From Streptomyces halobius (GTDB taxonomy: Bacteria > Actinomycetota > Actinomycetes > Streptomycetales > Streptomycetaceae), in contig NZ_CP086322.1 of NCBI RefSeq assembly GCF_023277745.1, positions 2,914,001-2,978,000 on the forward strand: a stretch of 64,000 nucleotides of DNA, given 5' to 3'. The notes beneath the pieces were generated by a model, which was given only the letters and a program-made list of their open reading frames with translations, was not told the origin of the DNA and searched no databases. Below, one piece after another: positions 44,093-55,200 of this stretch. Position 1 is the stretch's first letter, and every line of letters begins with the position of its first letter. Position numbers and translations under genes: made by a program.

Positions 44093-44130
44093 GTGAGGCC
44101 CCGGCCGGCAGCAGCCGACCGGGGCCTCAC
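44093..44130 (-). terminator. terminator after clgR
   Basis: GTGAGGCCCCGG (44093-44104) and CCGGGGCCTCAC (44119-44130) form a perfect 12-bp stem, 15 bp beyond the clgR stop. Confidence 0.85.
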
Positions 44131-44145
44131 GAACGAACAGGGGTG

Positions 44146-44529
44146 TCAGGCCGCGACGACATCCACGACGTCTGCCGGGGACTTGATGGTCACACGGTCC
44201 TCCGGCACACCGGCCAGGGACGTGACCGACACCGGGTTGAAGTTCGGCCGCACCGGCGTGGGCACCGGCTCGCTCGCGGCCGCGGACTGTGCCAGCTCGG
44301 CGAGCGCCAGCTCGTCGCTGACCTCTCGCATGAGCTCTGACATGCGTACGTCCAGCGCGTCACAGATCGATGAGAGCAGCTCGGAGGAAGCCTCCTTCTG
44401 CCCCCGCTCCACCTCGGACAAATAGCCGAGCGATACCCGAGCGGAGGAAGAGACCTCGCGCAGGGTTCGGCCTTGGCGCTGACGCTGTCGGCGCAGCACG
44501 TCACCCAGCAGGCGACGAAGCAGAATCAT
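44146..44529 (-). CDS. clgR: ClgR, HTH activator of Clp/Lon protease genes
   Basis: ClgR activates clp and lon protease genes in actinomycetes and is itself a Clp substrate. The 127-residue protein has an XRE HTH in the first 70 residues ([40 protein letters not shown]) and ends in VVAA, the di-alanine degron recognised by ClpP systems, as described for Streptomyces. ATG 44529 follows GGAGGGAG. The position next to cinA/pgsA/rimO is typical in actinobacteria. Feedback through proteolysis is expected from the degron, not shown here. Confidence 0.93.
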   Translation of the reverse strand: MILLRRLLGDVLRRQRQRQGRTLREVSSSARVSLGYLSEVERGQKEASSELLSSICDALDVRMSELMREVSDELALAELAQSAAASEPVPTPVRPNFNPVSVTSLAGVPEDRVTIKSPADVVDVVAA

Positions 44530-44623
44530 CGCTGGCTCCCTCCTCGGACCTCGGATCCGGATCCTTCTCGCCCCACCGTACCGCCTCGGGCCCTACCGGC
44601 GCCGGGCGCGAGTTCGTGTTCAC

Positions 44624-45160
44624 TCAGGGCTGCAAACATCCATTCCCCCCGTGTTGTTCCGTATCCTGTGCACGCATTTTTTCTGCAAGTTCGCTCAACA
44701 ACAGGTTGAGTACGGCCTCGATGCTGTCTTGGCGGATACGGTCACGATCCCCGTCCAGCGTCAGCCGACGCACCTCTCCGGCGCCGTCCGGGCCCTGTAC
44801 GGCCACAAAAACGGTGCCCACGCGCTGGCCGTCCTGGGGCAGGGGTCCGGCGACGCCCGTGGTGGCGATGCCCCAGTCGGCGCCCAGCACCCTCCGTACG
44901 CCAGTGGCCATCTGCCGCGCGACCTCGCCGTCCACGGCCCCGCGCTCGGCCAGCAGCGCACCGTCGACGTTCAGCAGGTCCCGTTTCACATCGGTCGCAT
45001 AGGCCGTCACCGAGCCGCGGACGACCCGCGAGGCTCCGGGGACGGCGGTCAGCGCGCCCGCCACCAGGCCGCCGGTCAGCGATTCGGCCACCGCCAGGCT
45101 CTGTCCACGCCCGGCGAGGAGCTCCAGCACCCTGGCCGCGGCAGAACCCGGCCCGGTCAC
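44624..45160 (-). CDS. cinA: CinA-type nicotinamide-nucleotide amidohydrolase (PncC domain)
   Basis: A 178-residue protein that contains only the CinA carboxy-terminal domain (PncC), which deamidates nicotinamide mononucleotide. Landmarks are AESLTGGLVAGALTAVPGAS, TAYATDVKRDLLNVD and WGIATTGVAGP. The amino-terminal molybdopterin-binding-like domain found in long CinA proteins is absent, normal in actinobacteria. GTG 45160 overlaps the pgsA stop (GTGA), so translation is coupled. A family function in competence is not implied for this short form. Confidence 0.93.
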   Translation of the reverse strand: MTGPGSAAARVLELLAGRGQSLAVAESLTGGLVAGALTAVPGASRVVRGSVTAYATDVKRDLLNVDGALLAERGAVDGEVARQMATGVRRVLGADWGIATTGVAGPLPQDGQRVGTVFVAVQGPDGAGEVRRLTLDGDRDRIRQDSIEAVLNLLLSELAEKMRAQDTEQHGGNGCLQP

Positions 45161-45816
45161 CGCTCCGCGTCCTGTCCGGCCCGCTCGGCCCGTTCGGCCC
45201 GCTCCTTGGCCAGTCCGGCCCGGCGCATCACGACGGCCTGACGGACGTAGTCGAGCCCGGTGGCGACGGTCAGCACCACGGCCACGGCCATCATCCACCA
45301 GCGGAAGGTGGCCAGCGGTCCGGTCAACACCAGGACGTACATCCCCACCGCGGTGCCCTGCGCCAATGTCTTGATCTTGCCGCCACGACTGGCCGGAATC
45401 ACACCGTGTTTGATCACCCAGAAGCGCATCAGCGTGATGCCCAGCTCCCGGAAGAGGATCACGCCGGTCACCCACCACGGCAGATCGCCCAGCACCGAAA
45501 GACAGATCAGCGCGGCACCCATGATCGCCTTGTCCGCGATCGGGTCGGCGATCTTGCCGAAGTCCGTGACCAGGTTGTATGTGCGCGCCAGATGCCCGTC
45601 GAAGACATCGGTGATCATGGCGATGGCGAACGCGGCCCAGGCGAAGGCGCGCCATACCGGGTCGGTCCCGTCCTCGTACATCAGCAGCACCACGAAGGCG
45701 GGGACCAGCAGCAGCCGCAACATCGTCAGGACGTTGGCGATGTTCCACAGCCCGGCCTGCCGGACGGCCGGCGCGGTGCGCGGCCCACCCGCCGCGGAAG
45801 CCGGGACTCCGCTCAT
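45157..45816 (-). CDS. pgsA: CDP-alcohol phosphatidyltransferase (phosphatidylglycerophosphate synthase-type)
   Basis: A 219-residue membrane enzyme that makes phosphatidylglycerol phosphate (or a related phosphatidyl alcohol) from CDP-diacylglycerol. The active site [19 protein letters not shown] and IADPIAD fits the family pattern D-x2-DG-x2-AR-x8-G-x3-D-x3-D. Six hydrophobic segments are visible. ATG 45816 overlaps the rimO stop (ATGA) and has GGAGGCGG upstream. The carboxy-terminal tail is Glu/Arg/Ala-rich and charged. Whether it is the housekeeping PgsA or another phosphatidyltransferase cannot be decided from sequence. Confidence 0.92.
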   Translation of the reverse strand: MSGVPASAAGGPRTAPAVRQAGLWNIANVLTMLRLLLVPAFVVLLMYEDGTDPVWRAFAWAAFAIAMITDVFDGHLARTYNLVTDFGKIADPIADKAIMGAALICLSVLGDLPWWVTGVILFRELGITLMRFWVIKHGVIPASRGGKIKTLAQGTAVGMYVLVLTGPLATFRWWMMAVAVVLTVATGLDYVRQAVVMRRAGLAKERAERAERAGQDAER

Positions 45817-47312
45817 CTGCCCGCCTCCTCGGTACACGCCGTGCCCACCACCGACAGCACCTCGGCCACGAGATCGACGCCCTCGCTCGCGACCACCTTC
45901 GCCTCGACCATACGACCGGGCGCCAGGTCCGGGCCGGTCGACAGCAGCGTGACGCCATCGGTCTCCGGCGCCTGGTGCGCGGCCCGCCCGACGATGCCGT
46001 CCTCGTCGTCGATCCGGTCGACCAGCACCCGGACCGTCTCACCGACCCGCTCCTCGGCACGCTGCGCGGTCAGCTCCTCGGCCAGCCGGGACACCCGCGC
46101 CAGCCGCTCGGCGACCACGTCGGGGTCGACCTTGTCCTCGTACGAGGCGGCCTCGGTGCCGTCCTCGTCGGAGTAGCCGAAGACGCCGATGGCATCCAGC
46201 CGGGCCTCGGAGAGAAAGCGCTCCAGCTCCGCCAGATCGGCCTCGCTCTCACCCGGGAAACCGACGATGAAGTTGGATCGGGCACCGGCCTGGGGCGCCC
46301 TCGTCCGGATCTGTTCCAGCAGCTCCAGGAAGCGTCCGGTATCGCCGAACCGTCGCATCGCGCGCAGCACGCCGGGCGCCGAGTGCTGGAAGGACAGATC
46401 GAAATACGGCGCGACCTTGTCCGTGCCGGTCAGCACATCGATCAGCCCGGGGCGCATCTCGGCGGGCTGCAGATAGCTGACCCGGATCCGCTCGATGCCG
46501 TCGACGGCGGCCAGCTCCGGCAGCAGCGTCTCCAGCAGCCGGATGTCACCGAGGTCCTTGCCGTACGAGGTGTTGTTCTCGGAGACCAGCATGATCTCCT
46601 TGACGCCCTGCTCGGCCAGCCAGCGGGTCTCGCCGAGCACATCGGAGGGCCGGCGGGAGATGAAGGAACCGCGGAAGGACGGAATGGCGCAGAACGAGCA
46701 GCGCCGGTCGCATCCGGACGCGAGCTTGACCGAGGCGACCGGACTGCTGCCGAGTCTGCGGCGCAGCGGCGCACGCGGCCCGGAGGGGGGCGCGACGCCC
46801 TCCGGCAGATCCTCGGGTGCGCCCGCCGGCTCGGCGGCAGCGGTCTGTGCGTGGCCGGGCAGCGCGACATCGGCGCTCTGCCGCTCCGCCGGACTGATCG
46901 GCAGCAGCTTGCGGCGGTCGCGCGGGGTGTGCGCGGCGTGGATGCCGCCGCTCAGGATGGTCTGCAGGCGGTCCGAGATGGCGCCGTAGTCGTCGAAGCC
47001 GAGCACGCCGTCGGCCTCGGGCAGCGCCTCGGCGAGCTCCTTGCCGTAGCGCTCGGCCATGCAGCCGACGGCCACGACGGCCTGGGTCCTGCCATGATCC
47101 TTCAGATCATTGGCTTCGAGCAGGGCGTCGACGGAGTCCTTCTTGGCGGCCTCGACGAACCCGCAGGTGTTGACGACGGCGACATCGGCATCGGTGGCTT
47201 CCTCGACGAGCTCCCAGCCGTCCGCTGCCAAGCGGCCTGCGAGCTCCTCCGAGTCCACCTCGTTACGGGCGCAGCCAAGGGTGACAAGGGCGACGGTACG
47301 GCGTTCGGGCAT
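45813..47312 (-). CDS. rimO: ribosomal protein S12 methylthiotransferase
   Basis: RimO methylthiolates an aspartate of ribosomal protein S12, using two iron-sulfur clusters and SAM; it is a relative of MiaB in this same window. The 499-residue protein has [22 protein letters not shown] and VGCMAERYG for the first cluster and [11 protein letters not shown] for the radical-SAM cluster, then the TRAM domain at the end. An unusual Ala/Pro/Glu-rich insertion (about residues 150-190) sits between the two cluster domains. ATG 47312 starts [17 protein letters not shown]. It is first of the coupled rimO-pgsA-cinA series. Confidence 0.95.
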   Translation of the reverse strand: MPERRTVALVTLGCARNEVDSEELAGRLAADGWELVEEATDADVAVVNTCGFVEAAKKDSVDALLEANDLKDHGRTQAVVAVGCMAERYGKELAEALPEADGVLGFDDYGAISDRLQTILSGGIHAAHTPRDRRKLLPISPAERQSADVALPGHAQTAAAEPAGAPEDLPEGVAPPSGPRAPLRRRLGSSPVASVKLASGCDRRCSFCAIPSFRGSFISRRPSDVLGETRWLAEQGVKEIMLVSENNTSYGKDLGDIRLLETLLPELAAVDGIERIRVSYLQPAEMRPGLIDVLTGTDKVAPYFDLSFQHSAPGVLRAMRRFGDTGRFLELLEQIRTRAPQAGARSNFIVGFPGESEADLAELERFLSEARLDAIGVFGYSDEDGTEAASYEDKVDPDVVAERLARVSRLAEELTAQRAEERVGETVRVLVDRIDDEDGIVGRAAHQAPETDGVTLLSTGPDLAPGRMVEAKVVASEGVDLVAEVLSVVGTACTEEAGR

Positions 47313-47414
47313 GGGGCTCAGCCTACTTCGTCCCGGCACCGCCCATGGCGCGCAGGTCAGTACCGCCTGTCCCGGACGTCCCGGGACGGGCGGCGGACAC
47401 GGCGGTGCCCGGCC

Positions 47415-48221
47415 TCAGCCGGCCTGGGGGTCCCCAGGGGTGTAGCTGAGCCGCTCCACGGAACCCTTGTCGCCGACCCGCTTGACCTCCTTGCCGTTGA
47501 CGTACAGCTGTACGGCCCCGGCGTTGCCCAGGACCAGGTCGATCCGCTTCTTGTCGGTGAAGGTCATGGACTCGCCCTGCTTGAGCAGGCCGTCCTGCAG
47601 GAGCTTGCCGTTGGCGTCCTTGGCGGAGATCCAGCTCTGGCCGTCCCGGGCGATCACCTTGATCGTGACCTTGTCCTTGGGCAGCCCGGCGATGGCGCTC
47701 TCGGACGGGTCGGCCTTGGGGGGCTTGGTGGTGCGCGCCTTGGTGGGTGTCGGTGCCGGCCGGTCCGCGTTGGCGGTGTCGCCGCCCGCGATCGGTCCGC
47801 CGCCGTTCCTGTTGCCGTCGCTGAAGAGCGTGAAGCCGACGAAACCGACGACGGCGACGATCGCGGCGACCATCGCGGCGGTCCAGTTGGGGCGGCGAGG
47901 GTCGGAGCGGATCCGCTCCGCCTCGAAAAGCGGCGCCGCGGGGGTGGGCTCGGGCCGTCCGCCGTGCTCGGCGTCGAACTGCGCGATCAGCGGTTCGGGG
48001 TTGAGGCCGACGGCGCGGGCGAGGGTTCTGATGTGTCCGCGGGCATAGACGTCGCCCCCGCAGCGCGAGAAGTCGTCCTGCTCGATGGCGTGCGCGATGG
48101 GGGTGCGCACCCGGGTCGTCGAACTGACCTCTTCGACGGTCAGTCCTGCGTGGATACGGGCTTGCTGGAGGGCGCGACCGATGGAAGGCCGGTCGTCTTC
48201 GGGGGAGTTGCCGATGGACAC
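47415..48221 (-). CDS. RodZ-like protein: HTH, one membrane helix, DUF4115
   Basis: A 268-residue single-pass membrane protein. Residues about 10-80 are a HTH_25 domain (IGRALQQARIHAGLTVEEV, SRCGGDVYARGHIRTLARAVGL), residues about 125-145 are a membrane helix (MVAAIVAVVGFVGFTLF), and the outside part ends in a DUF4115 domain (DGQSWISAKDANGKLLQDG, VQLYVNGKEVKRV). RodZ links MreB to the cell-wall machinery in rods; in Streptomyces the role is unclear. GTG 48221 (VSIGNSPEDDRPSIG) with AAAGG upstream is preferred over a GTG nine codons earlier. It lies between rimO and ftsK, a standard actinobacterial order. Confidence 0.88.
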   Translation of the reverse strand: MSIGNSPEDDRPSIGRALQQARIHAGLTVEEVSSTTRVRTPIAHAIEQDDFSRCGGDVYARGHIRTLARAVGLNPEPLIAQFDAEHGGRPEPTPAAPLFEAERIRSDPRRPNWTAAMVAAIVAVVGFVGFTLFSDGNRNGGGPIAGGDTANADRPAPTPTKARTTKPPKADPSESAIAGLPKDKVTIKVIARDGQSWISAKDANGKLLQDGLLKQGESMTFTDKKRIDLVLGNAGAVQLYVNGKEVKRVGDKGSVERLSYTPGDPQAG

Positions 48222-48445
48222 GGGGGCGCCTTTCGAGCGTGTAGCCACCTGCTGGAGGTTCAGTCTAGGGGTGGAGCGAAAGGGTCAGGCAAGCGGGAGA
48301 GCGAGGTTTGTACGCCATCGGAACGCCGCGAACGGTGCCGCTGAGCTCGATGGTGAAGCATGGTTCCGTCGCCTCCCTCAACTTGACGTATCAGCAGGAA
48401 GAACGGTTGCTTTCGCTCACCTACGAGTGACCCCGGATTTGTGTG

Positions 48446-51232
48446 CTACTCGGTAGCTTCCCCGCGGATGACCGAGAGCACTCCGTCCAATTCATCCGGC
48501 TTCACGAGGACATCGCGCGCCTTGGACCCCTCGCTGGGTCCGACGATGTTCCGCGACTCCATCAGGTCCATCAGCCGCCCGGCCTTGGCGAACCCCACCC
48601 GCAGCTTGCGCTGAAGCATCGACGTGGATCCGAACTGGGTGGAAACCACCAGCTCAGCGGCCTGGCAGAGCAGATCGAGGTCATCGCCGATGTCCTCGTC
48701 GATCTCCTTTTTCTGCTTGCTGCCGACGGTGACGTCATCGCGGAATACCGGCGCCATCTGATCCTTGCAGTGCTGGACGACCGCCGCGACCTCGGCCTCG
48801 GGCACAAACGCGCCCTGCATACGGACCGGCTTGTTCGCACCCATCGGCATGAACAGCCCGTCGCCCTTGCCGATCAGCTTCTCCGCGCCCGGCTGGTCGA
48901 GGATGACCCGGCTGTCGGCGAGCGAGGAGGTGGCGAAGGCCAGCCGGGAGGGCACATTGGCCTTGATCAGGCCGGTGACGACATCGACGGACGGCCGCTG
49001 GGTGGCGAGCACCAGATGGATACCGGCCGCCCGCGCGAGCTGGGTGATGCGGACGATGGAGTCCTCCACGTCCCGCGGCGCGACCATCATCAGGTCCGCC
49101 AGCTCGTCGACGATGACCAGCAGATACGGGTACGGCGACAGCTCGCGCCCGCTGCCCTCGGGCGGGGTCACCGTGCCGTTGCGCACCGCTTCGTTGAAGT
49201 CGTCGATATGCCGGAACCCGTAGGCCGCGAGGTCGTCGTAGCGCAGGTCCATCTCGCGGACCACCCACTGCAGGGCCTCGGCGGCGCGCTTGGGGTTGGT
49301 GATGATCGGCGTGATGAGGTGCGGGATGCCTTCGTAGGCGGTCAGTTCGACGCGCTTGGGGTCGACCAGCACCATCCGCACGTCCTCCGGGGTGGCGCGG
49401 ACCATCACCGAGGTGATCAGGCAGTTGATGCAGGACGACTTGCCGGAGCCGGTGGCCCCGGCGACCAGGACGTGCGGCATCTTCGTCATGTTGGCCATGA
49501 CGTAGCCGCCCTCGACGTCCTTGCCGAGCGCCACCAGCATCGGGTGTTCGTCGCCCGCGGAGTCGGCCAGCCGCAGCACATCGCCGAGGTTGACCATCTC
49601 GCGGTCGGTGTTGGGGATCTCGATGCCGACCGCGGACTTGCCGGGGATCGGGCTGATGATGCGGACGTCCGGACTGGCGACGGCGTAGGCGATGTTCTTG
49701 GCCAGCGCGGTGATCTTCTCGACCTTGACGGCCGGGCCGAGCTCGACCTCGTAGCGGGTGACCGTCGGGCCGCGGGTGAAGCCGGTGACCGCCGCGTCGA
49801 CCTTGAACTCCTGGAACACATTGGTCAGCGAGGCCACTATCGCGTCGTTCGCGGCGCTGCGGGTCTTGCCGGGGCCGCCGCGGGAGAGCAGGTCGAGGGA
49901 GGGCAACGCGTAGGTGATGTCGCCGGACAGCTGGAGCTGTTCGGCGCGGGCCGGCAGATCGGACGGTTCCGGCGCGGGCTTGGTGAAGTCCGCCACCGCC
50001 GGGGTGTGCTCGGCACCCGACGGCTCCGCCGCGCGGGCCGGCGGCACCGCGCCGCCCTCCGCTCCGCTGTCCTCGCCGTCGGGGTCCCGCCGGTCGCCCG
50101 AGATGCCGCTGCTGAGGCCGGCGACGAGCGGGGAGGGCTGGACGCCGTGCAGCACCGCGCCGTCCAGCGCGGCGGCGGCTGCGGCGGCCACGTCCACCGC
50201 GTCCATCGACCGGTCCGCGGCGTGCTCCCCGGCGGACCGGGCCGGGCCTCGGCGCTCGGCCAGCGCCTTCTCCTCCAGCGCCTCCGGGTCCGCCGGGGCC
50301 GCCCCTGCCGTCCGCCGGGACCTGCGGGCGGGCCGCTCGCGCCAGTCCTCCGCGTACTCCTCCGCCTGCTCCCCGGCGTCCGGCTCGGGCTGCAGCACGC
50401 CCAGCTTGGTGCCGAGGAGCCGCAGCCGCTGCGGGATGGCGTTCACCGGCGTCGCGGTCACCACCAGCAGTCCGAAGACGGTCAGCAGCGCCAGCAGCGC
50501 CACCGCGAGGGTCTGCCCGACCGTGAAGATCAGCGGCTTGGACGCGGCCCAGCCGAGGTAGCCGCCGGCGTCCTGTATGGCCGCGATGCCCTCGCCCCGG
50601 CCCGGCGAACCGCAGGCCATCGCGACCTGCCCGAGGACGCCGAGCACCAGCGCGGACAGCCCGATGACGATCCGGCCGTTGGCCTCCGGCTGCTCGGGAT
50701 GGCGGATCAGCCGTACCGCGATACCACCCAGCAGAATCGGCACCACCAGGTCGAGCCGGCCGAAGGCACCGGTCACCAGCAGGTCGACGAGGTCGCCGAC
50801 CGGCCCGCTGAGGCTGGACCAGGTACCGGCCGCGATGATCAGGGCGAGGCCGAGCAGCAGCAGCGCGAGGCCGTCCTTACGGTGTGCCGGGTCGAGGTTC
50901 TTCGCGCCGCGGCCCACCCCGCGGAACATCGCCCCGATGGCATGGGCCAGCCCGAGCCAGCAGGCCCGGGCGATGCGGTAGACGCCGCCGGTCGGTGACG
51001 GCGCCGGTTTCGGGGCGGCCTTTTTCGCGGGTGCCTTCTTGGCCGGGGCCCGCTTCGCCGCGGCGGTCTTCTTCGCCGGCGGCTTGGCGGACGCCCGCTT
51101 TCCGGCCGCGCTTTTTCCGGAGGACGGCTGCTTCGCGGCGGTCTTCTTCGCGGCGCCTCCGGACTGCCCGGCGCGCTGCTTCGAGGGGCCCGCCGTGCTC
51201 TGGGTTCCCTTGCCGGACGTACGTGAGGCCAT
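48446..51232 (-). CDS. ftsK: DNA translocase FtsK (SpoIIIE family)
   Basis: FtsK pumps chromosomal DNA through closing septa, especially during spore formation in Streptomyces. The 928-residue protein has a Lys/Ala/Pro-rich histone-like head (about residues 1-90), four transmembrane helices (about 100-250), a linker (about 255-450), and the RecA-like motor with Walker A AGATGSGKSS (Lys598) and Walker B LVIVDELADLMM. The winged-helix gamma domain (SMLQRKLRVGFAKAGRLMDLM) is at the end. ATG 51232 (MASRTSGKGTQ) is used; no strong ribosome site is visible. It is a single gene between rodZ-like and osaB. Confidence 0.95.
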   Translation of the reverse strand: MASRTSGKGTQSTAGPSKQRAGQSGGAAKKTAAKQPSSGKSAAGKRASAKPPAKKTAAAKRAPAKKAPAKKAAPKPAPSPTGGVYRIARACWLGLAHAIGAMFRGVGRGAKNLDPAHRKDGLALLLLGLALIIAAGTWSSLSGPVGDLVDLLVTGAFGRLDLVVPILLGGIAVRLIRHPEQPEANGRIVIGLSALVLGVLGQVAMACGSPGRGEGIAAIQDAGGYLGWAASKPLIFTVGQTLAVALLALLTVFGLLVVTATPVNAIPQRLRLLGTKLGVLQPEPDAGEQAEEYAEDWRERPARRSRRTAGAAPADPEALEEKALAERRGPARSAGEHAADRSMDAVDVAAAAAAALDGAVLHGVQPSPLVAGLSSGISGDRRDPDGEDSGAEGGAVPPARAAEPSGAEHTPAVADFTKPAPEPSDLPARAEQLQLSGDITYALPSLDLLSRGGPGKTRSAANDAIVASLTNVFQEFKVDAAVTGFTRGPTVTRYEVELGPAVKVEKITALAKNIAYAVASPDVRIISPIPGKSAVGIEIPNTDREMVNLGDVLRLADSAGDEHPMLVALGKDVEGGYVMANMTKMPHVLVAGATGSGKSSCINCLITSVMVRATPEDVRMVLVDPKRVELTAYEGIPHLITPIITNPKRAAEALQWVVREMDLRYDDLAAYGFRHIDDFNEAVRNGTVTPPEGSGRELSPYPYLLVIVDELADLMMVAPRDVEDSIVRITQLARAAGIHLVLATQRPSVDVVTGLIKANVPSRLAFATSSLADSRVILDQPGAEKLIGKGDGLFMPMGANKPVRMQGAFVPEAEVAAVVQHCKDQMAPVFRDDVTVGSKQKKEIDEDIGDDLDLLCQAAELVVSTQFGSTSMLQRKLRVGFAKAGRLMDLMESRNIVGPSEGSKARDVLVKPDELDGVLSVIRGEATE

Positions 51233-51323
51233 GGTGACGAGATTACAGGCGATGGCAAGCGTGTCACGAGCGCACGGCGCTTCACCCATTCGTGTCGCGC
51301 GCCCGCCTGTGAAGAGACGTCAA

Positions 51324-51983
51324 TCAGGCTCCGGCGGACCCCGTTCCCGGCTCCAGCGCATCCAGCGCCCGGCGCAAACCGGTCAGTTTGCGCTCAAGAT
51401 GCGCGGCGGTGGCGACCGCGGCGGCGTCCGCCGACTCGTCCAACTGCTTGGACAGCGCCTCCGCCTGCTCCTCGACCGCGGCCAGCCGCGCGGACAGCTC
51501 GGCGAGCAGCCCCGCGGACTCCTTGGGATCCTCGCCGTTCGGCCGCCCGCCCTCCAGCTGGAGCCGCAGCAGCGAAGCCTGCTCACGGAGTTGGCAGTTC
51601 TTCATGTAGAGCTCGACGAACACCGAGACCTTGGCGCGCAGCACCCACGGGTCGAACGGCTTGGAGATGTAGTCGACCGCGCCGGCCGCATAGCCACGGA
51701 AGGTGTGGTGCGGGCCGTGGTTGATGGCGGTGAGGAAGATGATCGGGATGTCGCGGGTGCGCTCGCGCCGCTTGATGTGCGCCGCGGTCTCGAATCCGTC
51801 CATCCCCGGCATCTGCACATCGAGCAGAATCACCGCGAAATCGTCCGTGAGCAGTGCTTTGAGCGCTTCCTCCCCGGACGATGCCCGCACCAGTGTCTGA
51901 TCGAGCGCGGAGAGGATCGCCTCCAGCGCCAGCAGATTCTCCGGCCGGTCATCGACCAGGAGGATCTTGGCCTTCTGCACCAT
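51324..51983 (-). CDS. osaB: response regulator OsaB (osmotic adaptation)
   Basis: A 219-residue response regulator with an amino-terminal receiver (acidic DD at 11-12, phospho-acceptor Asp55 in [13 protein letters not shown], Lys in [11 protein letters not shown]) and a carboxy-terminal coiled-coil-rich region without any DNA-binding domain ([20 protein letters not shown]). In S. coelicolor OsaB is the partner of OsaA and is needed for development in high salt. The protein probably signals through protein contacts. ATG 51983 has GAGGAGGAC upstream. It lies immediately 3' of osaA, same strand, with a 255-bp gap. Confidence 0.9.
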   Translation of the reverse strand: MVQKAKILLVDDRPENLLALEAILSALDQTLVRASSGEEALKALLTDDFAVILLDVQMPGMDGFETAAHIKRRERTRDIPIIFLTAINHGPHHTFRGYAAGAVDYISKPFDPWVLRAKVSVFVELYMKNCQLREQASLLRLQLEGGRPNGEDPKESAGLLAELSARLAAVEEQAEALSKQLDESADAAAVATAAHLERKLTGLRRALDALEPGTGSAGA

Positions 51984-52238
51984 GGCCCGTCCTCCTCGCC
52001 CCGGCATGGAACCGGACGCCGCCCCAGGGGACGACTCCGTTACGCCGCCCGTCCTTGTGCCGGTCATGGTAGCTGCACCCCGCCTGTCGCCACACCCTGT
52101 CACCGCGATGTCACTGTGCACGTACCGGAAACGCAGCGCGAGACGAGAAGGTTCCCCGAAACCCACGCTTCCACACGTCCACGGCAACACTGAGTCAGCA
52201 CGCGGTGATCGCTTTTCGGCCCCATACTGAACGCCCCG

Positions 52239-55200
52239 TCACCGTGTACGCATCCAATGCTCCATGACCGACAGCAGATGATCGGTATCCACCGGCTTGG
52301 TCACATAGTCGGAGGCCCCGGAATCGATGCTCTTCTCCCGGTCGCCCTTCATCGCCTTCGCGGTCAGCGCGATGATCGGCAGCCCGGCGAACTGCGGCAT
52401 CCGGCGGATCGCGGCCGTGGTCGCGTACCCGTCCATCTCCGGCATCATGATGTCCATCAGGACCAGGACGATATCGTCGTGCTGCTCCAGCACCTCGATG
52501 CCCTCCCGGCCGTTCTCCGCATACAGCACCGACAGCCCGTGCTGCTCCAGGACGCTGGTGAGCGCGAAGACATTGCGGATGTCGTCGTCGACGATCAGCA
52601 CCTTCTCACCGTGGAAGCCGCCCTCGAAGGCCGGGTCCACCAGGTCCTGGCCGTTGCCGAGCCAGGGCTCCTCGGCGGGCTGCCGGTCGGCCGGCTGCGA
52701 CGGGGCGGCCGACGGCTGGAGGGCCTGCCGCGGCGGAGCGGGCAGCGACTGGCCGCCGGGCAGCGCGAAGCGGCGTCCGGCGCCCGAAGACCCGCGGCGG
52801 CGGGGCCGGTTGAGGCTCCCGGACGCTCCCTGCTCCGCGCCCTGCGCCTCCTCGGTCCCGTCCTGCCGCCCGACCTCGATCTCGCGGGCCTCCGCGTCCA
52901 TCGCCAGACCGCCCGCCACCAGCTGCGGGTAGCCCTGCGGCGGCAGCCCGCCCGGGTTGTGCGGCAGATACAGCGTGAACGTCGAGCCGCGGCTGGGCTC
53001 ACTGGCGGCGTGGATCTCCCCGCCGAGCAGCCGGGCGATCTCCCGGCTGATGGACAGGCCCAGACCGGTACCGCCGTACTTGCGGCTGGTCGTGCCGTCC
53101 GCCTGCTTGAACGCCTCGAAGATCACCCGCATCTTGCTGGACGCGATGCCGATACCGGTGTCGGTCACCGAGAAGGCGATCATGTCGGCATCCGGGTCAC
53201 GCAGCGAACCGTGCTCCAGCAGCTGCTCCCGGATCGCCGGCGGCACATCCGCGCCGGCCGGCCGGATGACCAGCTCGACGGCGCCGCTGTCGGTGAACTT
53301 CACCGCGTTGGACAGCAGATTGCGCAGCACCTGCAGCAGCCGCTGCTCGTCGGTGTGCAGCGTCGCGGGCAGCTCCGGCGAGACCCGTACGGAGAAGTCC
53401 AGGCCCTTCTCCGCGGTCAGCGGCCGGAACGTCGCCTCGACATAGTCGACGAGCTGTACCAGCGCGATCCGGGTCGGGCTGACGTCCATCTTGCCGGCCT
53501 CGACCTTCGACAGGTCCAGGATGTCGTTGATCAGCTGGAGCAGGTCGGAACCCGCGCCATGGATCGTCTCGGCGAACTCGACCTGCTTCGGGGAGAGATT
53601 CCCCTCGGCGTTGTCGGCCAGCAACTTGGCCAGAATCAGCAGCGAGTTCAGCGGTGTGCGCAGCTCGTGCGACATGTTCGCCAGGAACTCCGACTTGTAG
53701 CGCATGGAGACCGCGAGCTGCTCGGCGCGCTCCTCCAGGACCTGCCGCGCCTCTTCGATCTCGGTGTTCTTGACCTCGATGTCGCGGTTCTGGGCGCGCA
53801 GTTGCTCGGCCTTCTCCTCCAGCTCGGAGTTGGACAGCTCCAGCGCCCGCTGCCGGCTCTCCAGCTCGGCCGACCGCTCCTTGAGCTGCTCGGTCAGCTC
53901 CTGCGACTGCTTGAGCAGCACCTCGGTCTTGGTGTTGACGGAGATGGTGTTGACGCTGGTCGCGATCATCTCGGCGATCTGGCTGAGGAAGTCCTTCTGG
54001 ATCTGGGTGAACGGCTGGAACGAGGCCAGCTCGATCACGCCGAGCACCTTGTCCTCGAAGAGCAGCGGCAGCACGATCACGTTCGCCGGCGGCGCCTCAC
54101 CGAGCCCCGAGGCGATCTTGAGATAGCCGGACGGCACGTTCTCCACCAGGATCGTGCGGCCCTCCTCCGCGGCCGTGCCGATCAGCGTCTCGCCCGGCTT
54201 GAAGGTCGTCGGCATCCCGCCCATGGAGTAGCCGTACGAGCCCGTCAGCCGCAGCTCGTACGCACCGGCCTCGGCGCCGTCCGCGCCGATCTCCCGGGCT
54301 TCGGGCTGGGCCGCGAGGAAGAACGCGCCGTGCTGCGCGGAGACCGCCGGGGACAGCTCGCTCATGATGAGCGTGGCGACGTCCTTGAGGTCGCGGCGGC
54401 CCTGCATCAGACCGGAGATCCGGGCCAGATTGCCCTTGAGCCAGTCCTGTTCCTCGTTGGCGAGGGTGGTCTCACGGAGCGTGGAGATCATGGTGTTGAC
54501 GTTGTCCTGGAGCTCCAGGATCTCGCCGGCCGCGTCCACGTCGATCCGGACGTTGTGGTCGCCGAGGGTGACCGCGGCGGCGACCGCGGCGATGGCGCGC
54601 ACCTGACGGGTCAGGTTGCCCGCCATCTCGTTCACCGATTCGGTCAGGTCCTTCCAGGTGCCGGCCACGCCCCGCACCTGCGCCTGACCGCCCAGCTGGC
54701 CCTCCGTACCGACCTCGCGGGCCACCCTGGTGACCTGCTCGGCGAAGGACGACAGCTGGTCGACCATGGTGTTGATGGTGGTCTTCAGCGCGAGGATCTC
54801 GCCCCGCGCGTCGATGTCGATCTTCTTGGTCAGATCGCCCTTGGCGATGGCGGTGGTGACCATGGCGATATTGCGGACCTGGCCGGTGAGGTTGTTGGCC
54901 ATCGAGTTCACGGACTCGGTGAGGTCCTTCCACGTGCCGGCGACGCCGGGGACGCGGGCCTGGCCGCCCAGGATGCCGTCGGTGCCCACCTCACGGGCCA
55001 CCCGGGTGACCTCGTCGGCGAACGACGACAGCGTGGTGACCATCGTGTTGACCGTGTCGGCGAGCTGCGCGACCTCGCCGCGCGCCTCGACCGTGACCTT
55101 CTTCGTCAGATCGCCGTTGGCCACCGCGGCCGAGACCTGGGAGATGTTGCGCACCTGGATGGTCAGGTTGTTGGCCATCAGGTTGACGTTGTCGCTGAGG